A program made the position numbers and the translations under genes. Source: Nymphaea colorata (Eukaryota; Streptophyta; Magnoliopsida; Nymphaeales; Nymphaeaceae). Taken from it: a stretch of 64,000 nucleotides of DNA. The DNA lies in contig NC_045143.1 in NCBI RefSeq assembly GCF_008831285.2, positions 11,295,503 to 11,359,502 on the forward strand, read 5' to 3'. The notes beneath the pieces are model-generated. The model did no database searches. It had not been told where the DNA came from and saw nothing but the letters and a program-made list of their open reading frames with translations. Below are positions 10,301 through 21,230 of this stretch, piece by piece (positions within the stretch are counted from its first letter, which is position 1; each line of letters opens with the position of its first letter).

Positions 10301-11439
10301 TTCTATGCATTACAACTAGTAAAGATGATAGCTTCCAACTTTGTTTGATAGATTTTCTAGTCCCAAACTTGGTCAGTTAATAATATGTTTCGATTTTCTG
10401 TTTTGGAGGAAATTCCAACTTTTAGGGAACTGATCTTATCCCTAATTCTTCGTTTAGGTTAAATACAACTAATCCATCACCTTGGCATCTCTTCTTCATC
10501 CAATTGGAAGGTTGACACTAGTTTTCAGAGAAATCTAGTTTCATTTAATCCACATTCTAGGTAGTAGTTATATTTTCTCCATGTTATGTTTCATTTTTGT
10601 AACAAGGTGTCATCTATTTGTTTATTTCCTCTTTCAAGTTTTAGATGGAATTTTCTTTTGTTATCGCCAGGTTAGGCAAGGTTAGGCATTTTCCACATGT
10701 CAAGTAGATTGTTATCGCGTTTAAAGCTGCCTTAGGATCCATAAGCAATTTTTCTATTGAACACCATGTTATCTTATAATTATGCACATCTCCCAACAAG
10801 TTTAACTGCATTTGTCTAGTTTGTCTTGGATTCTCATATGTTGTCATTCATTGGTGTGTCTCATGTGAGTTTCTTGCATTTTCTTTTGTTTTTTCATGAT
10901 TTGTGATCTTCGGGATTTCATATTTGTTCATTCATGTTATATTACATCGTTATTCATGTATGCAGGTAGTCTTCTTAGGATTGTATTACGAAACAATGCG
11001 CAAAATAGAGAAAATTCTCTGCAGCATGCAACAGTGGTGCAGAAACAGACTGACTTTGGAGGGAGAGAGAAACAAAGTAACAACCTTGGATTCGGAGGAA
11101 ATCACATGAAAGCATCTAAACATGTCAAACTAACTTTTCGAAGTAATGGTTTTGGAAAATGATTGTTGAATGTTTACCTAGACAACGACAAATATGCATT
11201 AGAAAACTGTGTTTTGTAATATGCAGAAACACGGTTATGATCTAACTAACAATTGATGAACCAAAACAAGACAACCCGACTTTGGTTTGGGCTGAAGTTG
11301 GAGGGTAGATAACTAGTATGTAGGTGAAGCAAGTGCATATTACACTATCTCAATACCACATCGTTGCCGATGCGATGAGGTTTGGAAGTTAAGGGTTTAA
11401 CGCATATGAACAATCAACATCAAGTTACTATACTTTTCT
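10301..11439. other. No recognisable gene
   Basis: AT-rich sequence. Overlapping frames of 68-88 residues at 10896-11162 have no motif I recognise. Probably leader and LTR debris of the neighbouring retrotransposons. Confidence 0.4.
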
Positions 11440-11700
11440 TAGTGTGAATCCCATTTTTTGGAGTGTCATAAAGCAAAGCTGTCGCACGTTCAAGAACGGA
11501 AGCAGAGTACCATTCAATGGCATATGTGACTGCAGAACTTATATGGCTCACTTATATTTTATGAGCGATTGGCATATACCTTTCATGGACACCTACGCTA
11601 TTTGGGGATAATATTTCGGCACTTCAAGTCTTTACTAAACATGCTGAAACATGTAGATATTGATTATCATTTTGTAAAAAAGGTTGTTGTTGGATCTCCC
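11440..11700 (+). pseudogene. Ty1/copia RNase H remnant
   Basis: Plus-strand frames give NPIFWS, then AVARSRTEAEYHSMAYVTAE and LIWLTYIL, then DNISALQVFTKHAET, and in another frame HVDIDYHFVKKVV. This is the C-terminal RNase H domain of copia polyproteins (family: ISWSSKKQ..VA.SSTEAEY.A.A....E..WL...L, CDN.SA..L..N...H.RTKHI.ID.HF.RE). At least two frameshifts and a stop. Opposite strand to the gypsy debris, so a separate element. Confidence 0.85.
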
Positions 11701-12074
11701 ATTACCAATTAGTCCCATCACAAAGGCACCTGATTACTGCATAATGACTACACTAGGTTAGGTGAACCTGCTGTACACCTATCCAAGTGTAGCATTTAGT
11801 AAGAATGGGTATCTAAGTCCAAAAATAGAGTTGAATATTCGAATGATTGATTGAGAGGGTATTGGTTGTGTTAATGCAAATAGGGATTTGATTGGGGGCA
11901 TTGTTTGACCACTTTAGACCCCTAATTGATAATGATTGATCGATTGAGCCATTGTGAGCATGAATAAACGTAATGGTATATGGGATTATTGATTTGTGTT
12001 GTGCCCCCATGAATGATAACAAAATGCTTGTGTGTTTCTTCGTCTAACACCTAAAAAAATTAATAAAATACTAA

Positions 12075-12400
12075 TTGCGTGTTAGCTGGTTGGAGGGGTG
12101 CTCCATGTGGGTGTGGCCTTTCTTTCCCACTGGTGAGCCTACTCATAAGGTAGCTGGTACAAGGCCCTCAGATGTCATATTATATTATTGAAATGTAGGG
12201 CTTTGCCTTCCCAGACCGAATTTCCTAGGCAAGCGAAGCAACTCTATTTGTGGATGAATTTCTAATAGGTTGCTCCACCAATGCAATAGGACTAGGTCCA
12301 TAGTGTTTCGGACCATCATGGGGGGTTCACCCGACCACGATGGTAGTCGCAGTGCACACATGCCTATGTTTGTGAGCATAGGAGTTATAAATCAAAAAAT
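12075..12400 (+). repeat. Diverged copy of the 9110-9400 LTR segment
   Basis: Shares with 9110-9400, in order, GGGCT..GCCTTCCCA, CCTAG, AAGC.AA, a GTGCA.ACATG/GTGCATGTG segment and a following GTGAAAG...GACAAG tract. Similarity is visible but low (perhaps two thirds), so this is probably a second, older LTR of a related family rather than the sister LTR of the 6678-9975 copy. Confidence 0.5.
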
Positions 12401-12468
12401 GAAAATGTGAAAGAACCATAGGGTGGGATAAATAAAAACCGACAAGACCACTTACATTAATAATTTAG

Positions 12469-12471
<3 letters not shown>

Positions 12472-12518
<47 letters not shown>
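12472..12518. repeat. (AT)n microsatellite
   Basis: Uninterrupted AT dinucleotide array of about 23 units. Confidence 0.95.
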
Positions 12519-12521
<3 letters not shown>

Positions 12522-12699
12522 GTAGATACATTTTGGGATTTCAACTTAAGAGGCAGATACATTAAACTCTAAGGTGATTGTATGATATGGTTCTATCATA
12601 TGTATTTCAAATGGTCAAGGGTATTTGAATGAATTTTTTATGTTAAATTGTACACCGTAATTGAATGATGTCTTAATTGTTTGAGTGGATGATGTTCCC

Positions 12700-13030
12700 A
12701 TTGTGTATACCATATCTAGATAATTGAAAGATTTAATGAAGGATTTATTGAGTGTAATGTGATCGAATGTAGTGTGAATGATTTAATGAACAATCAGTTA
12801 AGTGCATTGCAAATAAGTGTATTGTGATCGAGTGAATGATTGATCAAGTTCCCAAGGTCTTAGTGTATTGTGGCGGAATGGGTGATTGAACGTATCATGA
12901 TCAAATGAATGATCGATCAAGTGTATCCTCGGCACATAATTCAAACATATTGTGATCGAATAAATAATCAATTGAGAGTAGTATGATCAAATGAATGATT
13001 GATTTGAGTGTATTGAATTCTATGATTTTG
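12700..13030. repeat. Degenerate short repeats (GTGATCGAATGAATGATT-like)
   Basis: The phrase TGTGATCGAATGAATGATTGATCAAGTGTAT recurs in decayed form every 35-50 bp. Recognisable cores, all under 20 bp, include GTGATCGAATG, GTGATCGAGTGAATGATT, TGATCAAATGAATGATCG and TGATCAAATGAATGATTG. No coding potential. Probably an LTR-internal minisatellite. Confidence 0.55.
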
Positions 13031-13611
13031 TGGGATTATATTTTACCAAACAAATTACTTTGAAAATTGTGTCACATGTGTGATATAATACAAATCTATG
13101 ATTGATATGCATCACTATAAATATATTTTTTTTTTTGGGGTTCTGGGTAGTGTAGGGTAATACAACTTAATGCATGCACCCTAGGGGAGGTCTACAATTT
13201 CATTGGTTATCTATGACATTGTGAAGACTCAGCCTTCAGCCTTCTTCTGGTGCATCTTATTTTCAAGTCCTAGTAGACCCCAGCGGCAAGTAGATTGGAA
13301 GGCATAATTCACATCCCACCAGAAAAGAAGTGTTTTGTTATCTAGCACATCATTTCTTTTGTTTACTTGCTTTTGATCTTACGAATTTTGAAAGAAAAGG
13401 AAATGGGGACGTCATGTCTATTTTTTTATAAACATTTTACTACTTGTATGTTTTGTAATAACAAAAATAAATAGACAAAAGAGGTGTTCTATGTCTTATG
13501 CTATTTGATTGTGTGCTTGTCACATTCCCAAGCATTTTGTATTCATTGAATTTTGGTATATTTTAAAAAAAAACAGATAGTAAAATTTGGGAGTGATACC
13601 TTTCTTCAGCT

Positions 13612-14045
13612 ATTTCTGTTTGTAAATATTCCATGCTCCGTATTGGCTAGATCATCCTTTGGCTTTCTATTTTTTGTAGCATATACTCTACTGTTGGCTA
13701 GACCTTTTCTTTTTAACATTCTCATTTTTTGTAGACTGCACTCTACAGTTAACTGCAAGTTTTAATTCATAACTCATACTATAGTATCGGCTACACCTTT
13801 TTCAGTCAATTTCTGTTTTTCATAGTCTGTACTCTAGTATTGGCTACATCTTCTTTTGGCCATTTCTATTTTTTGTAATTTGTGCTCTGATATAAATTAC
13901 ATCTTTCTTCAGCTATTTCTGATTTTCGTAGACCATACTCTGGTATTGGCCGAACGTTCCTGTGGTCATGTCTTGTAGCTCGTAGTTTGCATTTCGATGT
14001 TAACTACACGTTATCTTGTAACATGCACTCGAGTATCGGTTACAC
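13612..14045. repeat. Minisatellite, 53-bp unit, about 8-9 copies
   Basis: Degenerate head-to-tail units with consensus roughly TTTCTNTTTTTNGTAG, then TNTACTCTAGTATTGGCTAC, then ATCTTNTTTNGGCNA. Unit starts fall at 13613, 13664, 13718, about 13766, 13810, 13863, 13916, about 13966 and about 14012: spacings of 44-54 with 53 most common. Units differ at 20-35 percent of positions. The 70-residue open frame at 13553-13765 is a by-product of the repeat. Confidence 0.85.
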
Positions 14046-14420
14046 ATATGCGGTGAATAGGGTTCAAAAATCAGGCTTAACAGTAAACGGAAATAACACT
14101 TCATATTGTTGTCTGACTTTTAAGGAGGAAAGACTGCCAAATGGACCTTAAATTCATGAAAAAAAAAATCACATAAGGTATCTAGGCATGCCAAACTAAA
14201 ACCTAGGGCAACGAAATCAGAAAAGACATTTGGACAAGGGAGAAATGATGCAACTAATAGACACAAAATTCTGCCTTATAGCAGAATACTATGTTCAACT
14301 GGTCAACTTGGAATGATAAAACATCAACTCCAACTGGCATAAACATCGTTGAAAACATGGGTATGGACTCTCTACACACAAGGACACACTTTGCTGCGGT
14401 TTCATCGCACTAGAGAATAT

Positions 14421-14584
14421 GAAGGTTGGAGATTTATTCAATTCACGAAAACCACAAACTGAAATATGATAGAAAATAGTTTACATGTGGAAGACAAAAT
14501 CCGAAGGTTGGAGATTTACTGAAATCACGAAAACCACAAACTGGAATATGATAGAAGATAGTTACCATGTGGAAGACAAAATAA
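14421..14584. repeat. Tandem duplication, 82-bp unit
   Basis: GAAGGTTGGAGATTTA starts at 14421 and again at 14503. Both copies continue through TCACGAAAACCACAAACT, ATATGATAGAA and ATGTGGAAGACAAAAT with about 8-10 mismatches in total. More recent than the other tandem repeats nearby. Confidence 0.9.
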
Positions 14585-16989
14585 ATTTTAATTTGCATCC
14601 AATCCAGACAAAGATTGTAGGGACGACTCTAGACATGTAGACAAAGATATCCCCTTTTGGCAACTTGAAAGACGACATCAAAATTATGACCTTGTAATGT
14701 TGAGAGATGTACAAATTCTCATTGTTTATTTCTACAAAAATTCGGATTGCAAAAAATAAGTTCCTATAATCTGGTAGAGGGGTCAAACAATATCCTAAAC
14801 ATAAAACTTGGGTGCATTGCAAAGCTAACAAGTAAAGGCACAACTTTACCTTCTATAGGATCGAGAAATTCCACCTGGTTCATGAGCTATGAAGTTGTGG
14901 AATTTAACAAAATTTTAGAATTTTCAGATTCTGCAAACAAAAACTACAGAAGACAGGTTTCTGCATTACGTGTAAGAAAGATGGAAAATGGGCTTCAGAT
15001 CACATAAAAACATTGCCAAACGAAAGTAGATGTCTAATGACTCCAACACATATACATCTATGGAGGATTCTATGTGTATGTGTGTGTGTATGTGATTTGC
15101 ATGACCAACATCATAAATTAATGAATAAAATGGTACTAACCGGTGGCACAAACTTGACGAGAACACATAAAACATCACCTTTTGGCCTAGTTAGTGAATT
15201 CTACCCATAAAAAGGGCAGAATCTCTTCTAAATCGGCAATAATCACTCATGAAACATGAAAACTGCAAAACATGAAGGACATAAACCTAGAGATGTCTAA
15301 CATAAGCTTGGGATTTGAAGGGCCTAGCCCTCTTTGCTAGGACTCTATAGAACCCATGCAAAAGATCTCTGTGATCTTCTACATAGAGTGAGGGGTGAAC
15401 ACGAGCTAAGTCGAGCCAACTCAAGCTCAGCTCGACCTATAAAATAATGAGCTCGAGCTCGCTCGATGTGCTCAAGCTCGATTTCTTTCAAAGCTCTTCT
15501 CAACCCTTTGAAGAAACTTGTCAAGATTACTCATTTTATGACCTTCATTCACCTTTCTCTTTGCTGCTACAAACCCATATGGACCTTCACTTGCAGTTTC
15601 ATATGTCAGTACTACGTAATTTATCATTATTTGATAAAACTCATTATGAACACATATGCATATTTACTACATGACCACCACTAAGATCATGAAGATCAGA
15701 GAATAGGAAAAAGAAATTAGGTCATGATGAAAAGGACATACAAAAAGGCAAAAAAGGTTAGACCATGAAGAGGGCCAATATTCTTCTGCATTGTTTGTCC
15801 ATTACAACGATGAAATTTCACATCAAGATAAAGCTGCAGAAAATGGCCAGGCACATTGTCAAAACAATGTGCATATTCTTTTAAAAAATTCCATTCATTG
15901 CCTTCATAGTGACAAGCAATGATAGTTGGATGGTGACTGACCCATAGAAGATGTACAAACAACAGGTTTATACATGAAGGCAGCAACAAGAACCAAAGAA
16001 TTAGCAACACAAATATCCAACTTGAAGCAATCACACTTTTCTAACAGCAGAAATTGAAAACAAGAATCACCAAGCTTGTCAAAGTTATACACTTCTAGAA
16101 GTTGACTTTAATTTAGTGAAATCTTTGATTCACAGCAATCACTTGTTTCTGATGCCAGTGATAGGCCCTCTTCATTGGATGGAAAAGAGAAAAAAATATA
16201 GCACAAAGATGTAAAATCTTTCTATATAGTAATCTTTCCCTGAAGAAACATAAGTTTTTACTTCCATAAGATGAAACGTACACATAGAAAGGCTCTTTCT
16301 TCATGAAAATGTATATGCCTATGCAGAGACCAGGAAAATCTTAACATTGCATATTGTTTACTAACTTGCTAACTTTGAAATGAAGTGGTGAAGAAAAGCT
16401 CCAGAAAATGGCCAGGCATGCTATCACAACATTACTACCTCTACCATTGATCAAGTGATGGCACTCAAGAGCTCTTCTGATCAGTGCAGTTGGCTCCTAG
16501 ATAGTATCCGAGATAGCTTAATCTTAATTAGTTCATGAATAGGTGTCAGTTGAGACAAAAGCCTGACACCTGTCTAAGACATGCATGTTCATCGGCCCTC
16601 AATGATGCCAAGAAAAGAGAACTGGTTTAAGGTCAATTCAAAGTTTATCCATTGGATCCATGCAGCAACGAACCAGAGATTTCAATGAAAGTTGTCATGA
16701 TTCACATTAAGATGGAGCTGATCTTCAAGAATAGTTTTTTCATTCGTTTAAATTCAACAATATACATGCAAGGTGCTCTATTAGAGAGGAGATCGACTAC
16801 TGAACCCAGTAGTCAAATAACCTCTCCCCTGTAAAACAGAGTCATGTGTAAGTCTCTTTCAAAAAGCATTTACTTTTTCTTAGAGACGTGTTTCTTTGAA
16901 TGGTAGGATGGAGCCAGGCACACACATATTTGTTCGTTCACTAAAAAGGATTGGGTATAATCTTTACCATGTTCACAGTTCTAAAGATT

Positions 16990-18560
16990 CAACATTAGGA
17001 CACCAGTCAGATGAAACTTAAGTGGCATTTGATAACTGAGAAAGTACCAAATGAATAGTTTTGTAGCATTTCATATTGCTAAATTAAAACCAGCAACAAG
17101 GCGACTCGAACCGACGCTGGATCGACTGAAGCATGTTGAATGCATTAAAGAATTAAGAGAAATTTCATTCTAGATAGGCTGAAATATTTCCTAGTGATCC
17201 TAAGAGTGATACAGAAAAAAACTATCTGCTCCTAAAACCTATGATCGAATACTTCCAATACCAACATAAGTTTTTGTGTAAAAGAAAAAATGACTGACTG
17301 GTTTGACTATGAGAACATCCAGAGATGATCTCCACCCAACAGTGGGAGGGGAAAAACATAGAGTCTTTGCTTGATTACTATTGAACATGCCCTAACATGG
17401 CTCCCTTGGGCAGAGTAAACACAAGGCAAAGCTTAATAAATCTTACTGCCATTCTAATAATGAACTCTCAAGGCTCAAATGAAAAAGGGCCAGAAAGACG
17501 TAAACCAAAATGAAAAATGGCGTATTCCCCTTTTCCATTCATAGAGCCAGAAAAGACAGAGGAAACAGCCCCTAACCTTACCATATTCCAACTCCATACA
17601 TCCTCCAAAGACATGGAAGCGTCAATGGGTCATGTAGAGGGGTGTAGGATGAGTCTTCTTCGAAGAGAGAGTGAGGATACTTTGTGAGTTGTCAAACAGT
17701 GTAGGTTGATGTCTTGCTGAGTGGCTGAATAAGGGAACAGCTGTTGAGGAGATGCCAAGATGATTGCTCACTTGGCCTGCCATCCACAAAAGCCACCGCT
17801 GCCTGCTGCCCACAATGATTGAACATTTGGACACCAATCAAATGAAACTTAAGTGGCATTTGATAACTGAGAAAGACTCAAGCATATTGAATGCATTAAA
17901 GAATGAAGATAAATTTCATTCTAGATAGGCTGAAATATTTCCTAGCGATCCTAAGAATGATACAGAAAAATAGCTATCTGCATCCTAAAGACTATGATCG
18001 AGTACTTTTGAATACCAACATAAGTTTGTATATAAAAGAAAAAATGACTGACTGGTTTGACTGTGAGAACATCCAAAGACGATCTCCACCCAACAATGGG
18101 GGAAAATTTTATATTCTTCGCTCGATTACCATTGAACATGCCCTAACATGGTTCTGTTGGCAGAGTAGACACTAGGCAAAGCTTAATGAATCTAACTTTG
18201 CCATTTTAATAATGAACTCTCAAGGCTCAAATGAAAAAGGGCCAGAAAAACGTAAACGAAAAAGAAAAAGGGTGTATTCCCCTTTTCCATTCATAGAGCT
18301 AGAAAGACGGAGGAAACCGCCCCTGACCAAACCAATTCCAACTCCATACATCCTCTGAAGACATGAAAAGGTCAATGGGTCATGTAAAGGGGTGTAGGAC
18401 GAGCCTTTTTCGAAGAGAGAGTGAGGGGAGATACCTTGTGAGTTGTGAGACAGTGAGAGTAGGTTGATGTCTTGCTGAGTGCCTAAAGAGGGGAACAACT
18501 TCTAAGGAGATGCCGAAATGGTTGCCCACTTGGTCCTGCCATCCACAAAGAGCCGCTGCT
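16990..18560. repeat. Tandem segmental duplication, about 830-bp unit
   Basis: Unit 1 (about 16990-17819) and unit 2 (about 17820-18560) share GAAACTTAAGTGGCATTTGA (17013 and 17843) and then the same order of landmarks: CATTCTAGATAGGCTGAAAT, ACCAACATAAGTTT, AAAAAATGACTGACTGG, CATTGAACATGCCCTAACAT, AATGAACTCTCAAGGCTCAA, TATTCCCCTTTTCCATTCAT and CCAACTCCATACATCCTC. Identity looks about 88-92 percent. Units differ by small indels (unit 1 has an extra AACCAGCAACAAGG segment). The frames inside are not conserved between copies, so no protein is implied. Confidence 0.9.
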
Positions 18561-18752
18561 GCTGCTGCTGCTACCTGTAACCAGTAACTTGTGACTGCGA
18601 GTGCGAAGGGACGAAGGTTTTTGCATTTGGCTTTTTTGGGTGAGATTCTAAGATCAGAGACGACAGACGAGGGTACTGGGTAGGGTTTCATTCAGTTTTC
18701 AATTTTTCATTTTTCAAGTTTTAGGGATTGATTCATTAGCTGAGTCAAACTT

Positions 18753-19030
18753 TAATGACTCTATACAAATGAAAAAAACGAAATCGTTAAAACACGATGA
18801 GGAGTTCGATTATTTTTAACTCGACTCAAGCAAATAAACGAGTTGAGGCTCCAATTCAAGCTCGAGCAACCAAAAATACTCTACCCGACCTCGAGATCGA
18901 ACCGAGCTTTAGTGACTACACAAAAAAAAAAACGAAATCGTCAAAACTCAGACGAGTTGAGGGTCAAAATCAAGCTCGACTCGCAAACAAAAATACTCTA
19001 CCCGATCTCGAGATGGCTCGAGCTAGCTCA
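18753..19030. repeat. Tandem copies of a GAGCTCGAG-rich segment
   Basis: Two units of about 140-145 bp, each running ACTTTAATGACT/GCTTTAGTGACT, AAAAAACGAAATCGT, ACGAGTTGAGG, TCAAGCTCGA, AAAAATACTCTACCCGA and CTCGAGAT. The same GAGCTCGAG vocabulary forms the subterminal regions of the MITEs at 43649-44103 and 48135-48612, which suggests hAT-type origin. Confidence 0.75.
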
Positions 19031-19247
19031 GTTCACTGTTTTCCCCTACAAAGAGCAAATGGTGCCATGCAAGGGGGAATTCATGAATGCGTAGGAGAGG
19101 AAGTACCCACCTAGTGATGTCTCCTTTCTTCTTCGGAGAAGGCCCCCTTCTCCTTCTCCTTCTCTCTGTCTACTGGATGTCCAAAAGTGAGGCCTGGTTG
19201 GGGCAGCAAGTCGCCTTTTGTCCTCTTCAAAACCGTAAGGGGCCGTT

Positions 19248-19400
19248 TGATGGCCTGGAAAAAAATTTCTAAAAATATATTGCTGGAAATATAGGAAATG
19301 AAAAATGGAATGAGAAAAATTTTTTCCATTCCAATTTTGGTGTGTGTGATGACTCAAAAATATATTTCCAATTCTATATTTCTAAGTTTGATAGTACTGA
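19248..19400. mobile_element. One-sided MITE-like terminus
   Basis: GGGGCCGTTTGATGGCCTGG followed by AT-rich GGAAATATAGGAAATG sequence looks like the end of a common plant MITE type (GGGGCCGTTTGGT... terminus). I could not find the matching inverted end nearby, so only a remnant is supported. Confidence 0.35.
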
Positions 19401-21230
19401 AATATATTTTCAAAAATTTAATTCTTAATAATAAGAAAACATTTATCCAGATTTACAAAAATATGGCAACCACATAATTATGCATGTATGGACGTATAAA
19501 CAGGATATACTCGCCCACACAATGTGAATAAAAATCATGCCATGCCAGATCCGATCCACCTGTGTCAGATCTCTACTCAACCAAACACCCAACTCGCTGC
19601 AATATATATACATCAGATCTACATGTAACAGAACCATAACAAAAACGGCTCTGATCTCCACTGCAAGCAGCCAACGACCGTAGCTGCAATGCCAAGAAAA
19701 TTGTAGTTGACATCAGACCAGCCACCAACAGCATGATAAAAAAAATTGAATCAATCTGGCGTCAAGTCCATCACAATTTCAACACTTTGCCCCTATCACA
19801 CGAAATCAAAAGTCATGTATTCCTATTCTTGGCAATTGAAATTCAGATTAATGAAGCATCAACTGCACACAGGAAAAGCAGCTCAAATTACAATGGGAGG
19901 TCATGCGTCAGTCACCCATACATGGCACATGTTGCCAAAGCTCAACACAAAATACCAACACCCAATAATTGCTGCTCACCTCATTTGCAACTTTTTCAAG
20001 CCTGAGGGGCACATTTAAGCCATCTTCTGGAATGTCATCAAAAGCAACAGTAATTGACATCAACAACAAAGCACAATGATAGACACAAACCACATATATA
20101 AAGAAGGATCATATCATTGTTCCCATCAGTGATAAAATATTAAACAAACCACATACATAGTCCCATCAGTGTTAAAATATTTACATATTCCCATCAGTGT
20201 TTAGAAGAGCTTCAACGTTCAATAGAAAGCCAAGTGCATGTATCGAGTATTCAAAGAAGCAAATACATATGCAGTGTCTCTGCACCATAACAAAACAAAA
20301 AAAACTGAAACTGAATCAAACTTTCCCCTTGCACGACCTTTAAACATACGTCAGACTGATGTCGGTGCTTCATCTTCAACCAGTCCTGAAAACATAAACA
20401 TAAACAACACATTTCCACTGAGATTAAAGCGCAAAAATCATTTATTCTAAGTACAATAACTAACAACGATAGAACATAAACAAAACAAACATTTGCCTAA
20501 CTATGGATGGCAACATAATAGTTTATGTGTGTGATAAGTTAATCCGCACCTACGATTTTAAAAATCCATAAACATTTGAGATGTTATTGTAGTCCGCAGA
20601 TCATTATTCGATCATCGACGATCACTTTGACTCGTACTTTCATCCTCGTTTACAAACGATGTGCATGATGGCCATCCTTCTGTTGTTGTTTTACTCAGGA
20701 AAGTTTTGAGATTTTCCAAAAAAAAGAACAAGAAAAAAAATCACAAAAAATAGGCTAAAATAAAACAAATGAACAGCTGAAATGAAGGCATTAGACATCT
20801 AAGTCAAAAGGACTAATTGAGTTAGAATTACCTAATTAAGCAAGTAACGGTTGCATAACAATAACAATTAGCACTAAATGAGTTAGAATTTGCTAATTAA
20901 GCAATCTTCACTGTAGTTGTATGACAATAACAAAATTAATAAATAAGTGAGCATCTAACAAGTAACATGTAATTATAACAGTCAGACCAAACCATGTAAG
21001 AAAAAGTTAACATAACTCGTCCGACTCTTCTTTGACAAACAGATAAAGCCAAACCATGTGCATCATTTTTGTTCCTGGTACATCTACAACCATAACAATC
21101 TGAAAAATGTCTTGATGAGCAACCCCATCGATCTGAAGCTGCCATTGAAGGCAACCCCATCAATCTGAAGCTGCTCAAAGGGCAACAGCTAAGTTGAAGG
21201 CTTAATTCTGCAAAATGCATGAAAGAGAAC
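19401..21230. other. Gene-free sequence with short tandem repeats
   Basis: No gene recognised. CCCATCAGTG[AT]TAAAATATT recurs three times at about 20123-20203, and a 65-bp segment containing AATGAGTTAGAATT and CTAATTAAGCAA is duplicated at about 20812-20945. The open frames here have no known motif. Confidence 0.5.

Larger units (their letters stand above)
15389..19047. mobile_element. Possible 3.66 kb non-autonomous hAT-like element
   Basis: The left end reads TGAGGGGTGAACACGAGCTA and the right end, on the other strand, AGGGGAAAACAGTGAACTGA; both then run into AGTCGAGCC/AGCTCGAGCC-rich subterminal sequence. The flanks ACATAGAG (15381-15388) and ACAAAGAG (19048-19055) match at 7 of 8 positions, the target-duplication length of hAT elements. 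Inside there is no transposase, only a tandem 830-bp duplication and CTCGAG-rich repeats. The inverted repeats are imperfect and could be chance, so the boundaries are a hypothesis. Confidence 0.35.

Noticed and set aside
18797-19114. 105-codon frame with a duplicated NTLPDLE motif
   Set aside because: The duplication reflects the DNA-level tandem repeat of CTCGAG-rich MITE sequence, not a protein repeat.
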